A DNA stretch of 64,000 bases from Pseudothermotoga hypogea DSM 11164 = NBRC 106472 (GTDB taxonomy: Bacteria > Thermotogota > Thermotogae > Thermotogales > DSM-5069): positions 1,116,001-1,180,000 of the forward strand of contig NZ_CP007141.1 in NCBI RefSeq assembly GCF_000816145.1, given 5' to 3'. Of the stretch, positions 36,064 through 45,492 are shown one piece after another (the first letter of the stretch is position 1; the number at the start of each line of letters is the position of its first letter). Below the pieces are notes generated by a model. The model made no database searches, was not told the DNA's origin, and saw nothing but the letters and a program-made list of their open reading frames with translations. The position numbers and the translations under genes are program-made.

Positions 36064-38433
36064 TTATCCCACCTTCACCAGTTTCAATCTCTCGCCGTAG
36101 ATTTTTTCAATTTTTTCGATGAGAGCCTTGAACCTGTCAAGATTTTTCATCACGAACTCGGCATCTTCTCTCGCTCTGAAAAGAAGTTGTTTGTCCCTTA
36201 TCAGATCGGCCACTTTCAGATCTGGCAGTCCGTGCTGTCTCAGACCGAGTATTTCGCCCGGCCCTCTGAGTTTCATATCGTACTCGGCAACTTCGAAACC
36301 GTTCTTGGTGCTGGCGAAATATTTGAGCCTCTCCAGCGCCTCTTCCTCCACGTTGCCCACGACTAAGAAACAGTAACCTTGCCTGTCACTCCTGCCGATC
36401 CTTCCACGGAGCTGGTGAAGCTGTGCCAGGCCAAACCTTTCTGGGTTCTCGATGACCATCACTGTCGCGTTCGGCACATCTATTCCCACCTCGATGACCG
36501 TCGTGGAGACGAGTATGTCGAAGTCGCCACGTGCAAACTTTTCCATCACCGCGTCTTTCTCCTGTTGACTCATCCTACCGTGCAACAGACCCACCCTCAG
36601 ATCTTTGAAAACCTCGTTCGACAACTTCTCGTACATCTGAGTCGCTGCCTTCACCTGCAACTTGTCCGATTCCTCTATGAGTGGATAAACTATGAACGCT
36701 TGATTGCCATCCTCCACTTCTTTTCTGACGAAGTCGAACACTTGATCGATCTTGGTCACACTCACCAGAATCGTTTTGACATCCTTCCTTCCCGGTGGCA
36801 TCTCATCGATGATCGTCAGGTCAAGATCGCCGTAGACGGCCAGCGCGAGGGTTCTCGGTATGGGTGTTGCCGTCATGACGAGGGTGTCCACCGCGGCGCC
36901 TTTACTGATCAGAGCTTCTCTCTGCCTGACGCCGAATCTGTGCTGCTCGTCTATGACAACCAGTCCCAGGTTGTCGAACTCGACGTCTTCCTGAATCAGC
37001 GTATGGGTACCTATGACGACGGAAAGCTCTCCGCTTCTCAACAGTCTCTTGATCCTCTCCTTCTCGCCTTTGTTCGTCTCACCCAACAGCAACGCCGTCT
37101 TGATGCCCAAGTTCTCAAAGCTCGGAGCCATCCTCCTGTAATGTTGAGTTGCAAGGATAGAGGTTGGCGCCATGACGGCCGCTTGAAAACCGGCCTCGAA
37201 GTTGTCGATGATCGCAAGCTGCGCCACCACGGTCTTGCCACAACCAACGTCACCCTGGAGTAACCTGCTCATGGGACGCGTCGAACGAAGATCTTGCCTT
37301 ATTTCTTCGTGGGCTCTTTTCTGTGCGTTCGTCAGCTGGAAAGGTAGCTTCTTCAAAAACTCCTGTGCGAGCTTTCCCTCTATTTTTTTCGCCACACCGC
37401 CGATGCTGTCCAGTGTGTGTCTCGAAAACAGCATCGCAAGTTGTAGATAGAGCAGTTCTTCGTAGGCGAGTCTCTCTCTGGACTTTTCGAGCTGGTACGT
37501 CGTCTTTGGAAAGTGCATCCCGTACAGTGCAATGGCCAAGTCGATGAGTTTTCTTCTTTCGGTGAGCTCGAGGGGTAATTCGTCTTGAACGATGGCAACG
37601 CAATCTATGTTTTGCCGAACTATCCTACGAAATTCTTTCTGGCTCATACCCTCGGTGAGCGGATAGACAGGTAGTATCTCAAGCGCGCTCGAGTTCTCAA
37701 CCAGTTCCACCTCGGGGTTGACGATCTCCAGGCCCCCAAACATGCCTTTCTTCACGGTCCCGGTCACGTACACTTCTTTGCCCTTGAGAGTTTGAAGCTG
37801 TCTGTAAATGAACTCCTGGTTGAACCACTTCAACAGAACATGGTGTATTCCGTCTGCGAGTACCGCCGCCACGATCTTCATGCCCGAAACGCTTTTCATC
37901 TCCACGCTCGATATTTTTCCTCTCGTGGTGACTTTTTCGCCTAACAACAGGTCCTTCAAAGATATCACTCTGCGCCGATCTTCATAATCTCGCGGAAAGT
38001 AAAACACCAGATCCCTCAAGCTGTTTATCTCAAGCTTGCGAAGTAGCTTTTCCCTTCTTGGTCCAACGCCTCGTGCAGACTTTATGTCCAGCGAGAGCTG
38101 CTTTGCTTGAGACGGGTCAGGTTTTGCGAAGAAATGCCAGGATCTGTACCTTTCGATCATGCCCAAAGCGTTGGTCAGACGCTTGAGGGCACGTTCTTTC
38201 GGAAGTTCCACGGTTGGTTTCAGATAGTCGATGAGTTGATCCAATTTTTCGCGTGCATCGGCATCGTCCAACAGTGGATCTTGTAGGAGCTCTCGTGATT
38301 GATCGATCCACCCAGATAGTTCCTCCAGCGAGGTTCGACTGTCGAGGACATTCATGATGAGTTCCTCGAGGTCCTTGAGGAACTCTTCAACGAGAATGGG
38401 GCGCGTGGATAGAGGTTCTCGTGCTTTTTTCAT
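36064..38433 (-). CDS. recG: ATP-dependent DNA helicase RecG
   Basis: Branch-migration helicase that reverses stalled replication forks. The 789-aa protein has an N-terminal extension (about 110 residues) as known in Thermotoga RecG. It is followed by the wedge/OB domain (RGVGPRREKLLRKLEI, FPRDYEDRR) and the helicase core with LLQGDVGCGKTVVAQLA, DEQHRFGVRQREAL, ATPIPRTLAL and QLRGRIGRSDRQGYC. It lies downstream of hpt and overlaps a small open frame at its start. Confidence 0.97.
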   Translation of the reverse strand: MKKAREPLSTRPILVEEFLKDLEELIMNVLDSRTSLEELSGWIDQSRELLQDPLLDDADAREKLDQLIDYLKPTVELPKERALKRLTNALGMIERYRSWHFFAKPDPSQAKQLSLDIKSARGVGPRREKLLRKLEINSLRDLVFYFPRDYEDRRRVISLKDLLLGEKVTTRGKISSVEMKSVSGMKIVAAVLADGIHHVLLKWFNQEFIYRQLQTLKGKEVYVTGTVKKGMFGGLEIVNPEVELVENSSALEILPVYPLTEGMSQKEFRRIVRQNIDCVAIVQDELPLELTERRKLIDLAIALYGMHFPKTTYQLEKSRERLAYEELLYLQLAMLFSRHTLDSIGGVAKKIEGKLAQEFLKKLPFQLTNAQKRAHEEIRQDLRSTRPMSRLLQGDVGCGKTVVAQLAIIDNFEAGFQAAVMAPTSILATQHYRRMAPSFENLGIKTALLLGETNKGEKERIKRLLRSGELSVVIGTHTLIQEDVEFDNLGLVVIDEQHRFGVRQREALISKGAAVDTLVMTATPIPRTLALAVYGDLDLTIIDEMPPGRKDVKTILVSVTKIDQVFDFVRKEVEDGNQAFIVYPLIEESDKLQVKAATQMYEKLSNEVFKDLRVGLLHGRMSQQEKDAVMEKFARGDFDILVSTTVIEVGIDVPNATVMVIENPERFGLAQLHQLRGRIGRSDRQGYCFLVVGNVEEEALERLKYFASTKNGFEVAEYDMKLRGPGEILGLRQHGLPDLKVADLIRDKQLLFRAREDAEFVMKNLDRFKALIEKIEKIYGERLKLVKVG

Positions 38434-38539
38434 AGATCACACCGATTCTCGCCTTGATCAACTGATCCAGGCAGATGAGGAGCATCGAAACGATCAGAGC
38501 TAAAACTATACTTGCGGTGATCATGAAAGCCTTCTTCAT
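38387..38539 (-). CDS. Possible small membrane protein between hpt and recG
   Basis: ATG 38539 overlaps the hpt stop as ATGA and opens a 50-codon frame. The product begins MKKAFMITASIVLALIVSML, one membrane helix, followed by a polar tail (LDQLIKARIGVIYEKST). The last 47 bp overlap the recG start in another frame, which weakens the case, but without it the 102 bp between hpt and recG would be empty. No known family. Confidence 0.45.
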   Translation of the reverse strand: MKKAFMITASIVLALIVSMLLICLDQLIKARIGVIYEKSTRTSIHAPHSR

Positions 38540-39054
38540 GTGTTCTTCAGGTATCCTATGTATGGAAGGTTTCTGTACTTTTCTTCGTAATCCAGACCAT
38601 AACCGATCAAAAAGACATCCTGCACTTTGAAGCCCACGAAGTCGATGGGAATACCGTGCTGGTATTTCTCCTTCTCGACGAGAGTGGCCACTTTCAGATC
38701 GGCTGGCCTGTACTTTTTCAAGTAATTCAGAATATACCTCAGCGTGTTGCCCGTGTCGACTATGTCCTCCACGACGAGCACGTACTTGTCCTGGAGTGGT
38801 TCATCCACCCAGGATTTGACCCTGATCCTGCCGGTAGATTCGGTGCCCGCGTAACTTGAGACGTGCACGAAGGAGTAGTTCACGTGCATGTTCAGATTCA
38901 GCATGAGCTCGCTGAAAAAATGGATTGAACCTTTCAGAACACAGATGGCATGAAGCGTTTCGGTCTTGTCCTTGTAGTAATTCTCAATCTCCTTCGCGAG
39001 CTGTTTGATACGCTCTTTGATGATCTTTTCATCGAGCAGGACTTCTACACTCAC
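38536..39054 (-). CDS. hpt: Hypoxanthine phosphoribosyltransferase
   Basis: Purine-salvage enzyme converting hypoxanthine or guanine with PRPP to IMP or GMP. The 172-aa protein has the PRPP-binding motif VLVVEDIVDTGNTLRYIL, the flexible loop with VHVSSYAGTESTGRIRV, and the C-terminal VDFVGFKVQDVFLIGYGLDY base-binding segment. GTG 39054 has GGAGG at 6 nt. It is upstream of recG in the same orientation. Confidence 0.95.
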   Translation of the reverse strand: MSVEVLLDEKIIKERIKQLAKEIENYYKDKTETLHAICVLKGSIHFFSELMLNLNMHVNYSFVHVSSYAGTESTGRIRVKSWVDEPLQDKYVLVVEDIVDTGNTLRYILNYLKKYRPADLKVATLVEKEKYQHGIPIDFVGFKVQDVFLIGYGLDYEEKYRNLPYIGYLKNT

Positions 39055-39067
39055 AGAGAGCCTCCTT

Positions 39068-39700
39068 TCAGATGGATGGAACGTAAACGACTGCTCGATG
39101 AGATTTTACCTCTTCTGTGAGTTCGAAGGCGCTTTCCGACAATCTTTTAACGTTCGTGAATAATTTCAGGAAATCCTCGACAGGCCTCAGATCGAACTTG
39201 ATGTATTTGGTTTTGTAATGCATGGGAACCACGACGTTTGGTTGCAAGTGTTCGACGATCTTTTTGGCTTCTTCGGGACCAACGGTGAAGGTGCCTCCGA
39301 CAGGGATCAACAGCACGTTCACTTGACCGATCTGTTCAACCTGCTGAGGATTCAGCACGTGACCAAGGTCTCCCAAGTGTGCCACAGTCCAATCCGAAAA
39401 TTCGAACACGAACACGATGTTTGTGCCCCTTCTGCTTCCGCCGGCTTCGTCGTGGAAGCTCTTCACGCCCTTGATTCTCAGTTTCTTGAAACTGTACTCT
39501 CCCAGTTCCTTGATGAGTTGGAAATCTCCTTTGAGCAAATGATGTGCGTTGTGGTCAAAGTGTTGATGGCTCTCCGTGACGATGTCGACAGAAACGTTCG
39601 GTACTTTGTAGCCAACGGAACTGTCGAACGGGTCTGTCAGGATACGGATGTCCTGATGCTCGATGAGAAAACAGGCGTGTCCAAACCATGTGAGCTTCAC
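39068..39700 (-). CDS. UlaG-like metallo-beta-lactamase-fold protein
   Basis: A 210-aa MBL-fold protein of the UPF0173/UlaG-like group, which includes putative metal-dependent hydrolases. The N-terminus is MKLTWFGHACFLIEH, the metal motif SHQHFDHN, then HLGDLGH and VVPMHYKT. The substrate is unknown. GTG 39700 has GAGGGGGG upstream. A -10 like TATAAT (complement of 39721-39726) lies just ahead, so this gene probably begins the hpt-recG transcription unit. Confidence 0.82.
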   Translation of the reverse strand: MKLTWFGHACFLIEHQDIRILTDPFDSSVGYKVPNVSVDIVTESHQHFDHNAHHLLKGDFQLIKELGEYSFKKLRIKGVKSFHDEAGGSRRGTNIVFVFEFSDWTVAHLGDLGHVLNPQQVEQIGQVNVLLIPVGGTFTVGPEEAKKIVEHLQPNVVVPMHYKTKYIKFDLRPVEDFLKLFTNVKRLSESAFELTEEVKSHRAVVYVPSI

Positions 39701-39874
39701 AACGTTCCCCCCTCGATTCGATTATAACAGGATGTTTCATGCTCATCCATCGAAAGTGGACTGGTAGCAGTTAAATGATACGAGCGCTATACAATTTATA
39801 TGCGAAAACATTATGATATAGAAATTCTTTTGTTGATATGGAATATAGTCCTAAGCAAATTTTTTCCAGACCCC

Positions 39875-39903
39875 TTGACAGGTTGTTGTCACCTCAATAT
39901 AAT
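39875..39903 (+). promoter_or_regulatory. Consensus sigma-A promoter of dnaK
   Basis: TTGACA (39875-39880), 17-bp spacer, TATAAT (39898-39903), matching the consensus at all twelve positions. It implies a leader of about 25 nt before the dnaK ATG. I looked for a CIRCE operator around it and saw none. Confidence 0.9.
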
Positions 39904-39934
39904 GGAAGTGGAAACGATCCAGGAGGTGGAAAGA

Positions 39935-41710
39935 ATGAGTGATAGGGAATTCGTTGTGGGTATCGACCTTGGAACGACCAACTCTGTAATAGCGTGGATG
40001 AAGCCAGATGGCTCGATAGAGGTCATACCGAACGCCGAAGGAAGCAGACTCACTCCTTCCATTGTGGCGTTCACGAAAACGGGTGAAATACTGGTTGGAG
40101 AACCCGCCAAGAGACAGATGATTCTCAACTCCGAAAGGACGATCAAATCCATAAAGCGCAAAATGGGTTCGGACTACAAAGTCAGGATAGACGACAAAGA
40201 ATACACGCCACAACAGATCAGCGCGTACATACTCATGAAGATGAAGAAGGACGCCGAACAGTACCTGGGTGGCAAGATCAAGAAGGCGGTCATCACGTGT
40301 CCTGCGTACTTCAACGACGCCCAGAGACAAGCGACCAAGGAAGCCGGCCAGATAGCTGGTTTCGAGGTGTTGAGGATCATCAACGAACCGACAGCCGCTG
40401 CGCTCGCTTACGGTCTCGATAAAAAGAAGGAACAGAAAGTACTCGTCTACGACCTGGGCGGTGGCACGTTCGACGTTTCGATACTCGAGATCAGCGAAGG
40501 TGTCATACAGGTCATAGCCACGAGTGGTAACAACCATCTCGGTGGCGACGATTTCGACCAGAGGATCATCGACTGGCTTGCAGAAGAGTTCAAGAAACAG
40601 CATGGTATAGACCTGAGGGAAGACAAGCAGGCGTTGCAAAGACTCAGAGACGCTGCGGAAAAGGCCAAGATCGAACTTTCGACCAAGCTTGAGACTGACA
40701 TAAGCTTGCCGTACATCACCGCAACGAGTTCTGGACCACTGCATTTGGAAACCAGATTGACCAGGGCGCTTTACGAATCACTCGTGAAAGACCTCGTCGA
40801 GATGACAAAAGGTCCGATCGAAAGGGCTTTGAACGATGCGAAGCTCTCGCCCAGAGATATTGACGAAATCATACTCGTTGGTGGAATGACCAGAACTCCG
40901 ATGGTCCAGAGGCTGATCTACGAGATCTTCGGAAAAGAACCGAACAAGAGCGTGAATCCAGACGAAGCGGTCGCGATCGGTGCGGCAATACAGGCAGCCA
41001 TACTCGCCGGCAGTGCCAAGGAAAAGGACATCGTTCTGGTCGACGTCACCCCGCTGACGCTCGGTATAGAAGTGAAAGGCGGGCTCATGGAACCCATCAT
41101 ACCACGCAACACGACGATACCCGTGAGAAAAAGCAAGATCTTCACCACGGCCGAGGACTTCCAGACTGAAGTGGAGATCAGAGTCTACCAGGGCGAACGA
41201 GCCATGGCGAGGGACAACATATTCCTCGGAAGTTTCAGGCTCGTGGACATACCGCCAGCACCAAGGGGAGTGCCACAGATAGAGGTGACCTTCGACATAG
41301 ACAGCGACGGTATCGTGCACGTCTCGGCGAAAGATCTGGCGTCCAACAAAGAACAATCCATGGTGGTCACAGGTCGGCACAAGCTCAGAGAAGACGAGAT
41401 CAAAAAGATGATCGAGGAAGCTCAGAGATACGAAGAACAAGACAGGAGGAAACGTGAAGAGGTCGAACTCAAGAACAAAGCAGACGATCTTGCTTACAGT
41501 GTGAACAAGACACTGAAAGAACATGCAGATAAGTTGCCACAGGATCTAAAAGACAGGCTCGAGAATCTCATAAAGGATCTGAGGGATGCGATCAACCGCG
41601 ACGACATAGCAAAGGTCAAACTGCTGTTCGACGATCTCCAGCGCGAGAGCATGAAGATAGGCCAGTATCTGTACGAAAGCGTGCGTAAACAAGAACCGGG
41701 TGCTCAATGA
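39935..41710 (+). CDS. dnaK: Chaperone DnaK (Hsp70)
   Basis: ATP-driven chaperone for folding and disaggregation. The 591-aa protein has the ATPase domain ([54 protein letters not shown]), the linker, the substrate-binding beta domain ([20 protein letters not shown]) and a helical lid. It lacks the 24-residue insertion of proteobacterial DnaK. ATG 39935 has AGGAGGTGG upstream; the frame is open further back but the promoter lies inside that extension. grpE, dnaJ and hrcA are not adjacent here. Confidence 0.98.
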   Translation: MSDREFVVGIDLGTTNSVIAWMKPDGSIEVIPNAEGSRLTPSIVAFTKTGEILVGEPAKRQMILNSERTIKSIKRKMGSDYKVRIDDKEYTPQQISAYILMKMKKDAEQYLGGKIKKAVITCPAYFNDAQRQATKEAGQIAGFEVLRIINEPTAAALAYGLDKKKEQKVLVYDLGGGTFDVSILEISEGVIQVIATSGNNHLGGDDFDQRIIDWLAEEFKKQHGIDLREDKQALQRLRDAAEKAKIELSTKLETDISLPYITATSSGPLHLETRLTRALYESLVKDLVEMTKGPIERALNDAKLSPRDIDEIILVGGMTRTPMVQRLIYEIFGKEPNKSVNPDEAVAIGAAIQAAILAGSAKEKDIVLVDVTPLTLGIEVKGGLMEPIIPRNTTIPVRKSKIFTTAEDFQTEVEIRVYQGERAMARDNIFLGSFRLVDIPPAPRGVPQIEVTFDIDSDGIVHVSAKDLASNKEQSMVVTGRHKLREDEIKKMIEEAQRYEEQDRRKREEVELKNKADDLAYSVNKTLKEHADKLPQDLKDRLENLIKDLRDAINRDDIAKVKLLFDDLQRESMKIGQYLYESVRKQEPGAQ

Positions 41711-41751
41711 AAAATCAAATAAAACCCTGACCTGTGAAAGGAGGGATGTGT

Positions 41752-42198
41752 ATGTTGCTCGAAAGACGCGAGGACTTCTTCAGACCGTTCAGAGAACTTC
41801 AGAGGGAGATCGACAGACTCTTTGAAGACTTCTTCACTCCGAGTCTGAGAAGAAGCGCAGATGTCTACCGTTTCACGCCAGACATCGACGTGTACGAGAC
41901 GGAGAAAGAGCTGGTCATCGAGGCTGAGATCCCAGGAATGGACAGAAAAGACATCACCGTAAAAGTCGAGGACAACGTGCTCAAGATCTCCGGTGAGAAG
42001 AAGCTCGAGCGCGAGCACAAAGACAGGAACTACAGAGTCTTCGAAAGGTCCTACGGAAAATTCGAAAGGTGCATGGTCCTGCCCGACTACGTCGATACCG
42101 AAAAGATCAAGGCAAAGTATGAAAACGGAGTTCTCACCATCACGATCCCGAAACGCGAGGAAGTGAAGGCGAAGGTCGTGGATGTGAAAGTCGAGTGA
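41752..42198 (+). CDS. Small heat-shock protein Hsp20
   Basis: ATP-independent holdase of the alpha-crystallin family, 148 aa. The crystallin domain spans about residues 38-140 (TPDIDVYETEKELVIEAEIP, ENGVLTITIPK), with the C-terminal I/V-x-I/V-like tail KAKVVDVKVE. ATG 41752 has GGAGG at 7 nt. It follows dnaK by 41 bp and precedes a terminator-like hairpin and the Clp ATPase, forming a heat-stress cluster. Confidence 0.95.
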   Translation: MLLERREDFFRPFRELQREIDRLFEDFFTPSLRRSADVYRFTPDIDVYETEKELVIEAEIPGMDRKDITVKVEDNVLKISGEKKLEREHKDRNYRVFERSYGKFERCMVLPDYVDTEKIKAKYENGVLTITIPKREEVKAKVVDVKVE

Positions 42199-42205
42199 GA
42201 TACGA

Positions 42206-42229
42206 GGGGCGGGCAACCGCCCCTTAATT
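42206..42229 (+). terminator. Hairpin between hsp20 and the Clp gene
   Basis: GGGGCGG-GCAA-CCGCCCC followed by TTAATTTT. The stem is strong and the T tract imperfect, so it is likely a partial terminator that lowers expression of the downstream Clp gene, or a 3'-end stabiliser. Confidence 0.65.
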
Positions 42230-42247
42230 TTCAAGGAGGTGAAATCC

Positions 42248-44470
42248 TTGATAGACTTCAAAGACTACACGGAGAGCGCGCAGAGAGTGCTCGGAGCTGT
42301 ACAGGACATACTCAGCAGGTACGCCCAGAATCAGATGTCTTCCGAGCACATCCTGCTCGCCATACTCGAAGACGGTGACAACGCTGCCGTCGACATACTG
42401 AGAAAGATAGGCGTTAACATAGACTCTTTGAGGGACGAAACGTCCTCGTTTGTGAGTAAATACGGCATGCGATCGCACAACCCTTACGGTCATGGTCAAA
42501 TTTCTCAGATCTACATAACCCCCGATGCCAGGCACGTGTTGGAAGAAGCTAAAAGAGAAGCTCGCAGAATGGGAGATGAAAAGGTCGGAACGGACCATCT
42601 GCTACTGGGAATGATCCTCTCGCCCAGTTCGATGACTTACAGATTGTTGACGCGTTACGGTGTCACACCCGACAAGGTGTACGAGGCCATAAGGGATCTC
42701 AGAACGAGCGGCAAAACCGTAGAGGATGAAAACGTCGATGTCCTCTTCAAGTTCACAGAGGACCTCACGCGCATGGCGAAGGAAGGAAAGCTTTTACCAG
42801 TGATAGGCAGGGAAAAAGAGATACAGAGAGTGATACAGATACTCGGAAGAAAGTTCAAGAACAATCCTGTTCTCATAGGCGATCCAGGTGTTGGAAAAAC
42901 CGCGATTGTCGAGGGACTCGCACAAAAGATAGTCAAAGGTGAGGTTCCAGGCTTTTTGAAGAACAAGAAGTTGCTCAAGCTCGACATGGGAAGGATCATT
43001 GCGGGTACGAAGTTCCGCGGTGAATTCGAAGAGCGGATGAAGAAACTCATCGATGCGCTGAAGAAAAACTCGGCCCAGTATATTCTCTTCATCGACGAGC
43101 TCCACACGGTGGTGGGAGCGGGCGCAGCAGAAGGTGCTGTGGACGCAGCGAACTTGCTCAAGCCAGAGTTGGCGCGTGGCGAGATGCAGGTGATTGGAGC
43201 AACCACGATCAACGAGTACAGGAAATACGTTGAGAAGGACAAGGCGCTCGCACGGAGGTTTCAACCCGTGATGGTCGGTGAACCGAGCGTCGAAGAGACG
43301 ATAGAAATTCTTAAAGGCATCAAGAAAGAGTTCGAGAAGCATCACGGCGTGACGATAACGGATGAGGCGCTCGTCGCAGCGGCGAAACTTGGTGCGAGGT
43401 ACATCACCGACAGGTTCTTGCCAGACAAGGCGATCGACTTGATCGACGAAGCGGCCGCCATGAAGAGATTGTCGGAGGATCAAAAGATAGTCGACGAGAA
43501 CGAAATAGCGAAGGTCGTCGAACAGTGGACAGGCATACCGGTTTCGAGAATGATGGAATCTGAGCGTGAAAAGTTGATGCATCTCGAGGAACTGTTGCAC
43601 AGAAGAGTCGTTGATCAGGAAGACGCAGTCTCAACCGTCGCCAGGACGATAAGAAAGGCACGTGCGGGACTCAAGGATCCGAAGAGGCCTTCGGGAGTGT
43701 TTCTGTTCCTCGGGCCTACCGGTGTTGGTAAAACTGAACTTGCCAAGGCGCTCGCCGAGGTGCTGTTCGGAACGGAAGACGCACTGATCAGGATCGACAT
43801 GAGTGAGTACACCGAGAAACATTCTGTCAGCAGACTCATAGGTGCGCCACCTGGCTATGTCGGTTACGAAGAGGGTGGTCAACTCACCGAAGCGGTTCGC
43901 AGAAGGCCTTACAGCGTGATCCTACTGGATGAGATAGAGAAGGCGCATCCCGAAGTTTTCAACGTGCTGTTGCAGGTCTTCGACGATGGAAGGCTCACGG
44001 ATGGCAAGGGCAACACGGTCGATTTCAGAAACACGATCATCATAATGACAAGCAACATAGCGAGTCAGCAGATACTCGATGCGCTCGAAGAGGGCATAAC
44101 GAACCTGACGGGCTTGATCGAAGATGAGATGAGGAGACACTTCAAACCCGAGTTCATCAACAGGATCGACGCGGCCATAATTTTCAAGCCACTGACTCTG
44201 GAACACATGAAGAAGATCGTCGAGCTACAGCTGAAGAGGCTCGAAGAGAGAATCAGGGAGCAGAAGAGAAACATCGTTTTCACCGAGGCGGCGAAGGAGT
44301 ACCTTGCCAACAGGGGATATCTTCCCGCGCTGGGAGCAAGGCCTCTGAGAAGGATCATAGAGAACGAGGTCGAATCGATCCTGGCGGACAAGATCATCTC
44401 TGGCGAGTTCGCGGAAGGTGAAACCTTGACGATCGACGCGGACGAATACGGGGTGATATTCAAAAAATGA
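42248..44470 (+). CDS. Clp/Hsp100 AAA+ ATPase without a middle domain
   Basis: Class 1 Hsp100 unfoldase of 740 aa: Clp_N repeats (about 1-145), D1 with GDPGVGKTAIVEGLAQ and FIDELHTVVGAG, and D2 with GPTGVGKTELAKALAE and LLDEIEKAHPEV, plus the D2-small domain. D1 and D2 are joined by about 40 residues (EDQKIVDENEIAKVVEQWTG), so the ClpB coiled coil and the ClpC UVR domain are both missing; this is a ClpA/ClpC-like layout. A TGL tripeptide near the ClpP-loop position is ambiguous. TTG 42248 has AAGGAGG at 8 nt. Confidence 0.9.
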   Translation: MIDFKDYTESAQRVLGAVQDILSRYAQNQMSSEHILLAILEDGDNAAVDILRKIGVNIDSLRDETSSFVSKYGMRSHNPYGHGQISQIYITPDARHVLEEAKREARRMGDEKVGTDHLLLGMILSPSSMTYRLLTRYGVTPDKVYEAIRDLRTSGKTVEDENVDVLFKFTEDLTRMAKEGKLLPVIGREKEIQRVIQILGRKFKNNPVLIGDPGVGKTAIVEGLAQKIVKGEVPGFLKNKKLLKLDMGRIIAGTKFRGEFEERMKKLIDALKKNSAQYILFIDELHTVVGAGAAEGAVDAANLLKPELARGEMQVIGATTINEYRKYVEKDKALARRFQPVMVGEPSVEETIEILKGIKKEFEKHHGVTITDEALVAAAKLGARYITDRFLPDKAIDLIDEAAAMKRLSEDQKIVDENEIAKVVEQWTGIPVSRMMESEREKLMHLEELLHRRVVDQEDAVSTVARTIRKARAGLKDPKRPSGVFLFLGPTGVGKTELAKALAEVLFGTEDALIRIDMSEYTEKHSVSRLIGAPPGYVGYEEGGQLTEAVRRRPYSVILLDEIEKAHPEVFNVLLQVFDDGRLTDGKGNTVDFRNTIIIMTSNIASQQILDALEEGITNLTGLIEDEMRRHFKPEFINRIDAAIIFKPLTLEHMKKIVELQLKRLEERIREQKRNIVFTEAAKEYLANRGYLPALGARPLRRIIENEVESILADKIISGEFAEGETLTIDADEYGVIFKK

Positions 44471-44496
44471 GGGGCCAGCGCCCCTCATTTTATTTG
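44462..44496. terminator. Bidirectional intrinsic terminator
   Basis: AATGAGGGGC-CAGC-GCCCCTCATT (44466-44489) with a T-rich tail on the plus strand and six A on the other side. It can end both the rightward Clp gene and the leftward LacI-family gene, whose last codons it overlaps. Confidence 0.85.
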
Positions 44497-45492
44497 CTTC
44501 ACAGAGGCTCTCTCAATGAAGTGCGCCTTCAGGACAGTTTTTGCGGGTCTGGAGCCGTGCATCAAAAGATCCATCATCATGGTCGCCGCGATCAAGCCCA
44601 TCTGCTCTGGTTCCTGAGCCACGCACGTGATCGGTGGATCGAATATCTCGTTCCAGTAAGAGTCGTCGAATGAGACCACGGAAATGTCTTCGGGCACTTT
44701 CACGTTCAGCTCTTTCACCGCCTTCATAACTCCGAGCATCATGAGGTTGTTGCAGACGATCAGTGACGTTGGTTTGTCTTCGAGTTGAAACAGTTTCTTC
44801 GCTGCCTGGTACGCACCTTCCTGAGTTGAATGGCCATCTAAGATCCACTCTTCCTTAACCAGCATCCCGAGTTCGTCACAGCACTTCAGTATGCCTGAAA
44901 GGCGCATTTTGCCAGTGTAGGAGCGTGATCTGAGAGTGATGACACCGAGGCTCCTGTGACCTTTCTCGTACACGTAACGCACGAGTTCCGCAACTCCACC
45001 CTCGTTGTCTGTTATCACGTAACTCGTCTCAAGATTCGGAACGATCCTGTCGAAAAAGACCAGCGGCACGTTCGAGTCCACGATTTTTTTGTAAATGGAT
45101 CTGTTGCCACCGGAGTCGGTGGGGGCGGCGAGGATGCCTTCCACTCTCTGACTCAGGAGTGTTCTGAGATTCTCTTCTTCCTTTTCGGTATTCTCGTCCG
45201 TCGAACACAACAGCAGGTGATACCCCAGCGGGTAGAACACCCTCTCCATGCCACGCAGAATTTGCGCAAAGAAGGGATTAGAAACGTCTGGGATCAGAAC
45301 TCCGATGATCTTCGTCTTTCCCTTCCTCAAACCAACGGCGGCAAGGTCTGGGGAATATCCCTTCATTCTGGCGAATTCCAGGATTCTGTTCCGCAACTCT
45401 TCGCTCACGCCGGGTTTTCCGTTCAACGCCCGCGACACTGTGGAAACGTTAACTCCAAGCTCTCTCGCTATGTCTTTGAGAGTAACCTTCAG
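44485..45492 (-). CDS. LacI-family transcriptional regulator
   Basis: Sugar-responsive repressor, 335 aa: an N-terminal helix-turn-helix and hinge (VTLKDIARELGVNVSTVSRA), then a periplasmic-binding-protein-like ligand domain (IIGVLIPDVSNPFFAQILRG). The first ordinary start codon is a GTG inside the recognition helix and would destroy the domain. The frame is closed by TGA three codons before the domain, leaving CTG 45492 (GGGGTG at 7 nt) as the only sensible start. It is divergent from the fucose-isomerase/TRAP operon and probably controls it. Confidence 0.9.
   Translation of the reverse strand: MKVTLKDIARELGVNVSTVSRALNGKPGVSEELRNRILEFARMKGYSPDLAAVGLRKGKTKIIGVLIPDVSNPFFAQILRGMERVFYPLGYHLLLCSTDENTEKEEENLRTLLSQRVEGILAAPTDSGGNRSIYKKIVDSNVPLVFFDRIVPNLETSYVITDNEGGVAELVRYVYEKGHRSLGVITLRSRSYTGKMRLSGILKCCDELGMLVKEEWILDGHSTQEGAYQAAKKLFQLEDKPTSLIVCNNLMMLGVMKAVKELNVKVPEDISVVSFDDSYWNEIFDPPITCVAQEPEQMGLIAATMMMDLLMHGSRPAKTVLKAHFIERASVKQIK

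Noticed and set aside
39701-39934. CIRCE-type HrcA operator upstream of dnaK
   Set aside because: Looked for the TTAGCACTC/GAGTGCTAA pair; not present. Only a TTAGCACT half-like string occurs by chance in the insertion near 57410.
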